Source: Acidobacteriota bacterium
GTDB lineage: Bacteria; Acidobacteriota; Thermoanaerobaculia; UBA5066
Assembly: GCA_029781975.1 (NCBI GenBank)
Contig: JAKOVQ010000016.1
Coordinates: forward strand, 434,001 to 498,000
Length of the DNA stretch: 64,000 nucleotides
Direction of reading: 5' to 3'
This document shows positions 8,050-16,081 of this stretch, piece after piece. Positions within the stretch are counted from its first letter, which is position 1, and each line of letters starts with the position of its first letter. The notes beneath the pieces were generated by a model that had not been told where the DNA came from, did no database searches, and saw only the letters and a program-made list of their open reading frames with translations. A program made the position numbers and the translations under genes.

Positions 8050-10857
8050 TCAGTCGCTCGTCACCCAGGCCCCGTCGTCGCTCCGGGTGCGGGGCGACCC
8101 TCCGTCGTTCAGGACGGCGTACGCGATGAAGGGGTTCGCGCCCGAGACCCGCGTGACCCGCGCGTAGCCGGTCGCCGTGCCGGGGGCCACCTCGGCGAGG
8201 ACGGCGTTGATCTGCAGCTGCCGGCGGGCTCCGACGGCGACCCTCCTCTCGCCGGCCTTCGCCCCGGTCGCCCCGTCGAAAAGCTCCACCAGGAGCTCGA
8301 CGGCGTTTCCGTCCACCTCCCCGGTGTTGACGAGGGCGAGGTTCGTCCTGGTCGTGGCCGTCTGCTGCAGGCCGTTCAGCCAGGCTGCGCTCGAGGAGGC
8401 CGTGCCGGCCGGGACCCCGGCGCAGAAGAGGGCATACCGCCCGCGAGAGCCGGGGCTCCCCGTCCGGGCGCCGACGAAGAGGCCGCTCGTCGTCCCTCCC
8501 TCGACCGAGACCGCGAGCGGCCCGACGACGGGGCTCGGCACGGAAGCGCCGCTCGAGCGGAGCGCCGCGACGAAGTCGGGGATGGAGAGCTGGGCCCCCG
8601 CCGCGAGGTCCAGGACCGACGTGGCCGGGGAGGCCCCGAGCGCGTCGGCGTGGAGCGCGAGGCGGACCCTCTTCGCCGCGCCGGAGGCGTTCGCGAGGAT
8701 CACCTCCGTCGAGAAGACCGACGTCTCGACGACGACCGGGAGCGTGATCCCGGCCGTCCCGCCGAGCGAGGCGAGCGGCGCGGGCGCGACGAACGACCCG
8801 TCGGAGTTGGCGTTGTCGTTCACGACGCCGTAGGCGTAGAAGGGGGCGCTCCCCGCGGTTCGCTCGACGCGGGCCGAGCCGAAGAAGCCGTCCGGCGCCG
8901 CCACCTGGTGGAAGCCCCCCGGCCCCAGCGTGACCGACTCCGTCGAGACGACGCTTCCCGGCGGGCCGCTCCCGGGGGTCCCGCCGGAGACGAGCGTGAC
9001 GAGGAGCGTCACGTCACCGTCTCCGGCCGCCCCGGCGTTCTGCACCGCCACGTTCGACCGGTCGAGGGCGTCGCTCCGGAGGCCCCCGAGGAGGACGGGG
9101 CCCGACGGGAGCTCCGCCAGGCGGACGCCGGCATAGGAGAGGCCGGCGGCGCCGATCGGCGCGTCGGGCGGGACCGGCGTCGTCGTCCTCACGAGGACCG
9201 CGGCGTCGCGGGCCACGGCGAGCCCCGTGAAGGTGGCGCGAAGCGTCCCGACCGCGTTCCCGGCTGCCGGGATCGGGACTCCGCTCGATCGGAGCCACGC
9301 GACGGCGTCGGGGAGGATCACCTGGCGCCGCGGGCCGAGCGGCACCGTGGCGCTGCCGGTCGGCGACCCGCCGGCGCCGGTGTAGTCGAGGCGGACGGAC
9401 GCCGTCCCGTCGCCGCGGTTGACGAGCGTCAGCTCCGAGGTGAAGAACGACCCGCCGCGCCCCTCGCTCCGGAGGACGACCGGGACGAAGAGGATCGCCG
9501 TAACCGGGACGGGAGCCGCCGGCCGCTCGAAGGCCCCGATGTCGACTCCGGCCCCCTGCGGCCGCGCGACGCCGTCGAAATCGGCGGCGGGAGCGCGGTC
9601 GGGGCTCCCCCGGTCGATCGCGGGGGAGCCGGCCGCGAGGTGGAAGTCGCCCCCGGCGGCATCGACGAAGCCAGGGCTCGCCTCGACGGCGTCCGTGCCC
9701 CGGGTCTCCCCCTCCTCCACGTCGCCCATGTAGGCGTCGATGAGGTTGTGGTCGACGGTCACCGTCCCCGCCGGGAGAGAGAGGCTGACGATGATCCCGA
9801 ACGAGGGATGGTCGCTGACGGCGTTGTTCCGGACGACGACGTTCCGCGCCTCGCGGCTGTCGACGGCGATCCCCCCGCCCCACCCCGAGACGCCGTTCCC
9901 GGCGAAGGTGTTGTTGGCGATCAGGAGGTCGTTCATCGGGTGGGTCTCGACGCCCCCGAAGTCGGCCACGAAGAGCCCCCGCAGGGAGTTGCGGAAGCAG
10001 ACGTTGTTCGTCACCCGGATCCCCTCGAGGAGCCCTCCCATCTCCGAGGCGAGGCCGATGCCGTCGACGCAGTCGTGGACGACGTTGGCGTCGACGACGA
10101 TGTCGTGGGTCCGCTTGTCCCACGCGTCGAGGTAGATCCCGACCTTCTCGGGGACGTTCCAGACGGCGTTCCCCCGCGCCACGCCGTCGCTCGAGCCGTC
10201 CTTCAGGCAGATCCCCTCGCCGCCGATCGCCGTCCCGCCGGCGTCGTGGATCCGGTTCCCGACGACGGAGAAGCCGCGGGTCCCCCCGATCGAGATCTGC
10301 TCCTGGATCCCGCCGTGACAGGCGCGGACGACCTCGTTCCCCTGGAGGGTCACGTCCTCGCACCCCCAGACGCCGATCCCGGAGGAGACCGTGTCGTCGG
10401 TGACGTTCGCCTCGAGGGTGACGTGCTGCGAGTCCTCCACGAGGAACCCGGCGGCCTGGATCCCGGGGCCGGCGTTCCTGACGGTCAGCCCCCGCACCCG
10501 GATCCAGGCGGCGTCGAGGACGTAGAAGACCCCGTTGAGCCACTCGTCGTCGAGGAGGCCCGTCCCGTCGAGGACCGGGCTCTCCCCCGGGTAGGCGGCG
10601 AAGACGATCTCTGCGCCAGCCGCCCCGGAGCGCGTCACGGTCACCCGCTGGTGGTACGTCCCTCCCCGGAGGAGGACGGTGTCCCCGGGGACGACGAGGT
10701 CGGCCGCGTGCTGGACCGTCGCGAACGGCGCCCCGACCGTACCGGGAGACGCGTCGCTCCCCCCGGGCGCGACGTGGTAAGTGGTGGCCCCGAGCAGTCC
10801 GGGACCCGCGCCGAGCAAGGCGCAGAGGAAGGCGGCCGACGTCATGAGACGCCTCAT
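8050..10857 (-). CDS. Exported right-handed parallel beta-helix protein
   Basis: A 935-residue secreted protein. It begins with a signal peptide (residues 1-24, ending LLGATTYHVAPGG), followed by the DUF1565-like opening GGSDASPGTVGAPFATVQHAADLV. A pectate-lyase-type right-handed parallel beta-helix spans about residues 45-420, with repeated NxVxxxxxxGI turns such as IRVRGLTVRNAGPGIQ and ASEMGGLLEGIRVTNNV. It closes with ASPGFVDAAGGDFHLAAGSPAIDRG, typical of the end of these helices. Residues 450-935 contain at least three related beta-sandwich modules of about 130-150 residues with recurring Pro-Asp-Phe-Val-Ala-x-Leu-Arg-Ser-Ser-Gly phrases. These modules probably mediate surface or carbohydrate contact. 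No lyase catalytic site is obvious. A polysaccharide-binding or degrading role outside the cytoplasm is an inference from fold only. Confidence 0.88.
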   Translation of the reverse strand: MRRLMTSAAFLCALLGAGPGLLGATTYHVAPGGSDASPGTVGAPFATVQHAADLVVPGDTVLLRGGTYHQRVTVTRSGAAGAEIVFAAYPGESPVLDGTGLLDDEWLNGVFYVLDAAWIRVRGLTVRNAGPGIQAAGFLVEDSQHVTLEANVTDDTVSSGIGVWGCEDVTLQGNEVVRACHGGIQEQISIGGTRGFSVVGNRIHDAGGTAIGGEGICLKDGSSDGVARGNAVWNVPEKVGIYLDAWDKRTHDIVVDANVVHDCVDGIGLASEMGGLLEGIRVTNNVCFRNSLRGLFVADFGGVETHPMNDLLIANNTFAGNGVSGWGGGIAVDSREARNVVVRNNAVSDHPSFGIIVSLSLPAGTVTVDHNLIDAYMGDVEEGETRGTDAVEASPGFVDAAGGDFHLAAGSPAIDRGSPDRAPAADFDGVARPQGAGVDIGAFERPAAPVPVTAILFVPVVLRSEGRGGSFFTSELTLVNRGDGTASVRLDYTGAGGSPTGSATVPLGPRRQVILPDAVAWLRSSGVPIPAAGNAVGTLRATFTGLAVARDAAVLVRTTTPVPPDAPIGAAGLSYAGVRLAELPSGPVLLGGLRSDALDRSNVAVQNAGAAGDGDVTLLVTLVSGGTPGSGPPGSVVSTESVTLGPGGFHQVAAPDGFFGSARVERTAGSAPFYAYGVVNDNANSDGSFVAPAPLASLGGTAGITLPVVVETSVFSTEVILANASGAAKRVRLALHADALGASPATSVLDLAAGAQLSIPDFVAALRSSGASVPSPVVGPLAVSVEGGTTSGLFVGARTGSPGSRGRYALFCAGVPAGTASSSAAWLNGLQQTATTRTNLALVNTGEVDGNAVELLVELFDGATGAKAGERRVAVGARRQLQINAVLAEVAPGTATGYARVTRVSGANPFIAYAVLNDGGSPRTRSDDGAWVTSD

Positions 10858-11012
10858 CGAATCCTCCCCCGCCGACCCCTCGACAGACCGGGCTCCCGAT
10901 CAATCTGGTGACGGATGGCCCCGCTGTCAATCGAGGCCCCCGCGGCAAGAGCATTCCGGCCGGAGGGCGGCGGACGAGCCAGAGGCCGGCGGCCGGTGGC
11001 CCGGAAGGACCG

Positions 11013-11180
11013 GTCGACCTCCGTCTCCCCCTGCAGCTCCTCGAGGGCCACCCTCACGTCTGCTCTCGACTTGAACCGCCTCTCGGGGTCCCTACGAAGG
11101 CAGCGGAGGACGTCGCGCGGGTCGAGGCGGGTGTCGCTCGAGAGCCCGCCCGGGGCGCGATGTACGATTCGTGACGGTGG
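11013..11180 (-). pseudogene. C-lobe remnant of a Ser/Thr protein kinase
   Basis: Reading the minus strand from 11180 gives PPSRIV and then DVLRCLRRDPERRFKSRADV followed by RVALEELQGETEV. This is the characteristic end of the kinase C-lobe and juxtamembrane start in bacterial PknB-type receptor kinases (usual form: LRCLRKDPxxRFQSMADVxxALEEL). There is no catalytic N-lobe upstream: 11235 onward is the metalloprotease gene. The remnant lacks a plausible start and continues into Arg/Pro-rich noncoding-like sequence until a stop near 10854. It is therefore a decayed 3' end. The whole 377-bp interval 10858-11234 holds nothing else that I recognise. Confidence 0.6.
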
Positions 11181-11234
11181 GTCCCGGCCGCACGTCGCTC
11201 GGAGGGCCCGGTCCGGTCCCGCGCGGAGGATTCC

Positions 11235-11753
11235 TCAGCCGCAGCGGGCCAGCACCCTCTCGGTGATCGAAGCCGACGACGGCCGGTCGTCCCCGAGCCC
11301 GAGGGAGTGGAGGAACTCGTGAATGACGACCGCCGCGGCGAGCCTCCGGTGGGTCGCGATGCGAGAGAACGGCTCCCTGCAAAGGTAGACCACCGGGGTC
11401 CCCGGGACGGTGAAGGCGAAGACCCGCCGGCCCGCGTACCGCGCCAGGCCCGCGCTGCTCTCGAAGCGGAGCGAGAGGACGCCCTCGGCGGCCGTGCGAC
11501 CGGTCGCGGCGAGGGTCTCCGACAGGGGCGCTCCCGTCCGGGAGTCGACGAACTCCCCGAGGATCAGGGCGCAGGGGAAGCTCCCGAGCCGCCGCGCCGC
11601 GTCGGTCACCGCCGCCGCGGCGAGCGGTCCGAGGCGCGGGTCGACCCGGGACGGGCCGTCGGCGGCGCGGAGGGCGGGGGAGGTCGAGAGGGCCGCGAGG
11701 AGGAGCGTGGCGAGGGGGGCGAGCCGGGGGGCGGACGGGCAGCGCGAGGACAT
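11235..11753 (-). CDS. Small exported zinc metalloprotease-like protein
   Basis: A 172-residue protein with a signal peptide (residues 1-30, LAPLATLLLAALSTSPALRAAD). Near residues 145-155 it has HEFLHSLGLGD, an HExxHxxGxxD pattern like that of metzincin-type peptidases, in which two histidines and an aspartate bind zinc and Glu146 acts as general base. The length is close to a minimal single-domain metzincin such as snapalysin. A CALILG and a late CG provide cysteines that could form a disulfide outside the cytoplasm. The ATG at 11753 has a strong GGGAGGAGG ribosome-binding site. It diverges from the winged-helix/FHA regulator gene, with which it shares a 97-bp intergenic region. Protease activity is inferred from the motif alone. 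Confidence 0.75.
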   Translation of the reverse strand: MSSRCPSAPRLAPLATLLLAALSTSPALRAADGPSRVDPRLGPLAAAAVTDAARRLGSFPCALILGEFVDSRTGAPLSETLAATGRTAAEGVLSLRFESSAGLARYAGRRVFAFTVPGTPVVYLCREPFSRIATHRRLAAAVVIHEFLHSLGLGDDRPSSASITERVLARCG

Positions 11754-11850
11754 GGGAACCTCCTCCCTTCGTGGTCAGGTGCCTGCGTCTGTCTGACCCT
11801 CAATCTCGGCCCGGCGGACGCCGGAGTCCCAGCGGAGTTCTGACGTTCCG

Positions 11851-12507
11851 ATGAAGAGCGGCACGACCCTCCGGTTCGGCGACGTCACCTTCGACCCGGC
11901 GCGGCGCGCCGTCTTCCGGGGCCCGCGGCAGGTCCACCTCTCCCCTCGGGCCTACCGGCTCCTCGAGCTGCTCCTGGAGCGCCGCCCCCGGGCGCTCGCG
12001 AAGGACGAGATCCTCGAGGCCGTCTGGCCCTCGACGTTCGTCACGGAGGGGAGCCTCAGCGCCCTCGTGAAGGACCTCCGGAAGGCCCTCGGCGAGGACG
12101 CGCGGGCGCCGGCATACATCCGGACGGTGTTCGGGCACGGCTACGCGTTCGAGGGGGTCGTCCACGAGGTCGCGGAACGGGTCCCGTCCGCGCTCAGCCA
12201 CCGGCTCCTCTGGGGCGGGACGGAGCTGACGCTCGCCGAAGGGGCGAACGTCCTCGGACGCGAGCCCCCGGCCGGCGTCTGGATCTGCCACCCGTCGGTC
12301 TCCCGCGAGCACGCCCGGATCGACGTCTCGGGGGAGCGGGCCGAGCTCGAGGACCTCGGGAGCAAGAACGGGACGTGGCGCGGCGGGACCCGCATCGCCG
12401 CCCGGGTCGTCCTGACGGACGGCGACGAGCTGAGGGTGGGCGCGGTGCGCCTGACGTACCGCGGGCCCGTGGTCCGCTATTCCGGCGACACCAGGACGTA
12501 CGACTGA
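11851..12507 (+). CDS. OmpR-type winged-helix + FHA domain regulator
   Basis: A 218-residue two-domain protein. Residues 8-105 form a Trans_reg_C winged helix of the CadC/OmpR type (VHLSPRAYRLLELLLERRPR, SALVKDLRKALGED, YIRTVFGHGYAF). Residues 122-205 form an FHA domain with the phosphothreonine-binding motifs GRE, SREHARI and SKNGT. There is no receiver domain, so its input is probably binding to a phosphothreonine on a partner, plausibly a Ser/Thr kinase substrate. It stands alone between the metalloprotease gene, which it faces head-to-head, and the GntR regulator. The nearby kinase remnant at 11013-11180 may once have been its partner, but that is conjecture. Domain assignment is firm and the target genes are unknown. 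Confidence 0.9.
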   Translation: MKSGTTLRFGDVTFDPARRAVFRGPRQVHLSPRAYRLLELLLERRPRALAKDEILEAVWPSTFVTEGSLSALVKDLRKALGEDARAPAYIRTVFGHGYAFEGVVHEVAERVPSALSHRLLWGGTELTLAEGANVLGREPPAGVWICHPSVSREHARIDVSGERAELEDLGSKNGTWRGGTRIAARVVLTDGDELRVGAVRLTYRGPVVRYSGDTRTYD

Positions 12508-12524
12508 GGGCGCCGCCCCCTTCC

Positions 12525-12546
12525 GTGATATTTGATCTAATATCAC
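12525..12546. promoter_or_regulatory. Operator palindrome for the GntR/FCD regulator
   Basis: Perfect 8-bp inverted arms GTGATATT and AATATCAC flank a 6-bp centre TGATCT, in a strikingly AT-rich patch of otherwise GC-rich DNA. The site ends 4 bp before the ATG of the GntR gene, so binding would block transcription initiation of that gene and the operon behind it. This is the size and symmetry expected for a FadR-family dimer, implying autoregulation. No Shine-Dalgarno sequence separates it from the ATG. Confidence 0.75.
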
Positions 12547-12550
12547 ACCG

Positions 12551-13336
12551 ATGGCCCCCGCTCCCCCGCCCGCCACGCACCGTCAGCTCCGGCAGGTCGT
12601 CGCCGACCGGCTCCGATCCCGCATCCTCCAGGGCGACTTCCCGGCGGGGACCTGGATCCGGCAGGAGCGGATCGCGCAGGAGATGGGCGTCAGCCAGATG
12701 CCGGTCCGCGAGGCCCTCCGCGAGCTGGCGGCCGAGGGCCTGGTCGAGCACGCCCCGTATCGGGGCGTCCGGGTGACCCGCTTCCACCCCGAGGACGTCG
12801 TCGACCTCTACGCCTGCCGGGCCTTCGTCGAGGGGCTCGCGGCCCGGGCCGCCGCGCGGGAGATCACCGCGCGGGAGCTGGGCGAGCTCCGGGAGATCAC
12901 GGCCCGGATGAGGAAGCGCCTCGCGCCGAGGCACCTGGCCGAGTACCGCGAGCTGAACCGCAGGTTCCACGCGGTCGTCTTCACGGCGAGCCGCCGCCCC
13001 TTCCTCGTGAAGACCCTCGAGCAGCTCTGGTCGGCCTACCCGACCATGCTCCTCGCCCAGTTCGCCGAGACCGCCTCGGCCGCCCTTCCGGACCGCGACG
13101 CGGCGGACCTGGCCGAGCACGAGGCGATCATCGCGGCCCTCGCGCGCGGCGACGCCGACGCCGCGGAACGGGCCGTCCGCGAGCATATCGGCGTCACCGC
13201 GCGGCACCTCGCCTCCGTGGCCCGGAAGGGCGACCCGTCCGCACCGGGCGACGACGCTCCGGCTCCCGTCCCCCCCGCCGCACGTCGCGCCCCCTCCCGT
13301 GGCGCGGCCCGGCCCCGGTCCGCACCGCAACGATGA
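12551..13336 (+). CDS. GntR family regulator, FadR/FCD subfamily
   Basis: A 261-residue transcription factor. Residues 8-78 form the GntR winged helix (LRQVVADRLRSRILQGDFPA, QEMGVSQMPVREALRELAAE, GLVEHAPYRGVRVT). Residues 85-225 form an all-helical FCD ligand-binding domain whose Asp/Glu-His set (EYRELNRRFHAVVF, EHEAIIAAL, REHIGVT) would bind a metal and a small carboxylate. The last 35 residues are a Pro/Ala/Arg tail. Members usually repress catabolic operons and are relieved by a pathway metabolite. The gene is immediately preceded by a perfect palindrome. It is followed 38 bp later by a COG2403 gene and ornithine aminotransferase, so an ornithine/arginine-derived effector is the simplest guess. 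The ATG has no visible ribosome-binding site, so leaderless translation is possible. Confidence 0.88.
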   Translation: MAPAPPPATHRQLRQVVADRLRSRILQGDFPAGTWIRQERIAQEMGVSQMPVREALRELAAEGLVEHAPYRGVRVTRFHPEDVVDLYACRAFVEGLAARAAAREITARELGELREITARMRKRLAPRHLAEYRELNRRFHAVVFTASRRPFLVKTLEQLWSAYPTMLLAQFAETASAALPDRDAADLAEHEAIIAALARGDADAAERAVREHIGVTARHLASVARKGDPSAPGDDAPAPVPPAARRAPSRGAARPRSAPQR

Positions 13337-13374
13337 GCCCCGCTCCCTTTCAACGCCACCTGAAGGAGACCCGC

Positions 13375-14715
13375 ATGCCCCGCCCCACCCGCCTCGTCAT
13401 CCTCGGCGCCGCCGGCCGCGACTTCCACAACTTCAACACCGTCTACCGCGAGGACCCCGCGTTCCGGGTCGTGGCCTTCACGGCGACGCAGATCCCCGAC
13501 ATCGCGGGGCGCCGCTACCCGGCCGCCCTCGCCGGGAGCCTCTACCCGGAGGGGATCCCGATCCTCGACGAGGCCGAGCTGCCGGAGATCCTCCGGCGGG
13601 AGAAGGTCGACGCCGCCGTCTTCTCCTACTCCGACGTCAAGCACGAGACGGTCATGCACCTCGCGAGCCTCTGCGTGGCGGCCGGGGTCGACTTCGTCCT
13701 CCTGGGCGCCGACCGGACGATGGTGAGGTCGACCAAGCCCGTCGTCGCCATCACGGCCGTGAGGACCGGCGCGGGCAAGAGCCAGACGACCCGGTACGTC
13801 AGCAGGATCCTGAAGAAGCTCGGGAAGAGGGTCGTCGCGATCCGCCACCCGATGCCCTACGGCGACCTGGCCGCGCAGGCCTGCCAGCGGTTCGCCGCCT
13901 ACTCCGACCTCGACAAGCACAAGTGCACGATCGAGGAGCGCGAGGAGTACGAGCCGCACATCGACAACGGCTTCGTCGTCTACGCGGGAGTCGACTACGA
14001 GAAGATCGTCCGCGAGGCCGAGAAGGAGGCCGACGTCATCCTCTGGGACGGCGGGAACAACGACCTGCCGTTCTACGTCCCGGCCCTCCACGTCGTCATC
14101 GCCGACCCGCACCGCGCCGGGCACGAGCTCCTCTACCACCCCGGCGAGGCGAACGTCCGCCGCGCCGACGTCGTGGTCGTGAACAAGTGCGACAGCGCGA
14201 AGGAGGAGGACATCCGCCTCGTGGAGGAGAACGTCCGCCGCATCAACCCGCGCGCGACGGTGATCCGGGCGAAGTCCCCGGTGACCGTGGCCGACGCCGC
14301 CCTCCTCCGCGGCAAGAAGGTCCTCGTCATCGAGGACGGCCCCACCCTCACGCACGGCTCGATGTCGTACGGGGCCGGCGTCGTCGCCGCGAAGGCGGCC
14401 GGCGTCGCCGAGATCGTCGACCCGGCTCCCTGGGCGGTCGCCTCGATCGCCGCGACGTACGCCAAGTACCCGAACGCCCGCGGGATCCTGCCGGCGATGG
14501 GGTACGGCGACCAGCAGGTGAAGGACCTCGCGGCCACCATCGAGGCGACCCCCTGCGACGTCGTCCTCTCCGCCACGCCGATCGACATCACCCGCGTCCT
14601 GAAGGTCGGGAAGCCGATCGTCCGCGCCCGGTACGAGCTCGAGGAGATCGAGCCGGGCCGGCTCGAGGCGGCCGTGACCGCCGCCGTCGGCGCCGCGGCC
14701 CACGTGGAGGCGTGA
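13375..14715 (+). CDS. COG2403 GTPase-like protein (cyclic 2,3-diphosphoglycerate synthetase family)
   Basis: A 446-residue protein with an N-terminal Rossmann-like domain (LVILGAAGRDFHNFNTVYRE). A P-loop follows at about 127-136 (RTGAGKSQTTR), then LGKRVVAIRHPMPYGDLA, ILWDGGNNDLPFY, VVVVNKCDSAKEED (an NKxD-like base-recognition element) and HGSMSYGAGVVAAK. This is the layout of the COG2403 family, which includes archaeal cyclic 2,3-diphosphoglycerate synthetase; the bacterial members have no firmly established reaction. The start at 13375 is chosen over an ATG at 13333 because a GAAGGAGA ribosome-binding site sits 5 bp upstream and the shorter protein starts at the conserved strand. It is followed after 1 bp by ornithine aminotransferase, so the two products probably act together. 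Confidence 0.82.
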   Translation: MPRPTRLVILGAAGRDFHNFNTVYREDPAFRVVAFTATQIPDIAGRRYPAALAGSLYPEGIPILDEAELPEILRREKVDAAVFSYSDVKHETVMHLASLCVAAGVDFVLLGADRTMVRSTKPVVAITAVRTGAGKSQTTRYVSRILKKLGKRVVAIRHPMPYGDLAAQACQRFAAYSDLDKHKCTIEEREEYEPHIDNGFVVYAGVDYEKIVREAEKEADVILWDGGNNDLPFYVPALHVVIADPHRAGHELLYHPGEANVRRADVVVVNKCDSAKEEDIRLVEENVRRINPRATVIRAKSPVTVADAALLRGKKVLVIEDGPTLTHGSMSYGAGVVAAKAAGVAEIVDPAPWAVASIAATYAKYPNARGILPAMGYGDQQVKDLAATIEATPCDVVLSATPIDITRVLKVGKPIVRARYELEEIEPGRLEAAVTAAVGAAAHVEA

Positions 14716-14716
14716 C

Positions 14717-15940
14717 GTGCGGGAGGCGACGACCGGGACCGCGACCCTCTCCGAAACCCTGATCGAGCAGGAGGAGCGCTGGGGCGCGCACAACTACCAC
14801 CCCCTCGACGTCGTCTGCACGAAGGGGGAGGGGGTCTGGCTGACCGACGTCGAGGGGCGGCGGTACATGGACTTCCTCGCGGCCTACTCGGCGGTGAACC
14901 AGGGGCACAACCACCCGCGGATCGTCGAGGCGCTGGTCGCCCAGGCGCGCACGCTCGCCCTGACAAGCCGCGCCTTCCGCAACGACGCCTTCCCGCCCCT
15001 CCTCGAGAAGCTCTGCCGCCTCACCGGGTTCGACAAGGCCCTCCTGATGAACAGCGGCGCCGAGGCCGTGGAGACGGCGCTCAAGGCGATGCGGAAGTGG
15101 GCCTACGACGTGAAGGGGGTCCCCTACCCGCAGGCCGAGATCGTCGTGGCGGAAGGGAACTTCCACGGCCGGACGACGACCATCGTCGGCTTCTCGACCG
15201 ACCCCGACTCGACGAGCCGCTTCGGCCCGTTCACCCCCGGCTTCCGGATCGTCCCGTACGGCGACCTGCGCGCGGTGGAGGCGGCGATCGGGCCGAGCAC
15301 GGCCGCGATCTTCGTCGAGCCGATCCAGGGCGAGGCGGGCGTCCTGATCCCGCCCGCCGGGTACCTGCGCGGCCTCCGGGACCTGGCCGACCGCCACCGC
15401 TGCCTCCTGGTCCTCGACGAGGTCCAGTCGGGGCTGGGGCGGACGGGGAAGCTCTTCGCCTTCGAGCACGAGGGGATCCGCCCCGACGGCGTGACGATCG
15501 GCAAGGCCCTCTCCGGCGGCCTCTATCCGGTCAGCGCGTTCCTCGCGTCGAAGGCCGTCATGGACGTCTTCACGCCCGGGATCCACGGCTCGACCTACGG
15601 CGGGAACCCGCTGGCCTGCGCCGTCGCCTCGGCGGCCCTCGACGTCCTGGTCGAGGAGAAGCTCGTCGAGCGCGCCGCGACGCTGGGGGCCCACCTCGAG
15701 GCGCGGCTCAGAGGGATGAAGACCGAAAAGGTGGAGGAGGTCCGCGTCCGCGGGCTCTGGGCCGGAGTCCAGCTCCGCGAGTCCGCCGGCCCGGCCCGCC
15801 CCTACTGCCTCGCGCTGAAGGAGCGCGGGATGCTCTGCAAGGACACCCACGCCCAGACCATCCGCCTCGCCCCGCCCCTCGTCATCGCGCGCGAGGAGCT
15901 GGACTGGGCGGTGGACCAGCTGGAGGCGGTCCTGGCCTGA
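14717..15940 (+). CDS. rocD: Ornithine--oxo-acid transaminase
   Basis: A 407-residue class III PLP aminotransferase. It has ERWGAHNYHPLDVV near the N-terminus, typical of ornithine aminotransferase, and NSGAEAVETALKAMRKW for the cofactor phosphate. EGNFHGRTTT, LVLDEVQSGLGRTGK (with the Asp that contacts the pyridine nitrogen), GKALSGGLYPVSAF (with the Schiff-base Lys) and HGSTYGGNPLACAVA follow. The enzyme converts ornithine and 2-oxoglutarate to glutamate semialdehyde and glutamate in the cytoplasm. A GTG start at 14717 lies 1 bp after the stop of the COG2403 gene, so the genes are probably translationally coupled and share the GntR-controlled promoter. Neither proline nor arginine pathway genes follow, so the fate of the semialdehyde is encoded elsewhere. 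Confidence 0.95.
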   Translation: MREATTGTATLSETLIEQEERWGAHNYHPLDVVCTKGEGVWLTDVEGRRYMDFLAAYSAVNQGHNHPRIVEALVAQARTLALTSRAFRNDAFPPLLEKLCRLTGFDKALLMNSGAEAVETALKAMRKWAYDVKGVPYPQAEIVVAEGNFHGRTTTIVGFSTDPDSTSRFGPFTPGFRIVPYGDLRAVEAAIGPSTAAIFVEPIQGEAGVLIPPAGYLRGLRDLADRHRCLLVLDEVQSGLGRTGKLFAFEHEGIRPDGVTIGKALSGGLYPVSAFLASKAVMDVFTPGIHGSTYGGNPLACAVASAALDVLVEEKLVERAATLGAHLEARLRGMKTEKVEEVRVRGLWAGVQLRESAGPARPYCLALKERGMLCKDTHAQTIRLAPPLVIAREELDWAVDQLEAVLA

Positions 15941-16081
15941 GGCGAGGGGAGGTCCCGGGAGGGGGCAGTCCCCCTCGTGAATCGTGGGCGGATCGCCGGC
16001 GGCTCCGCCTCACCAGGCCAGCAGGCGGAGGGAGCGACGCAGAGCAGACCCTCGTGTAGCCTCCGCGCCCGGAGGCGGCCG

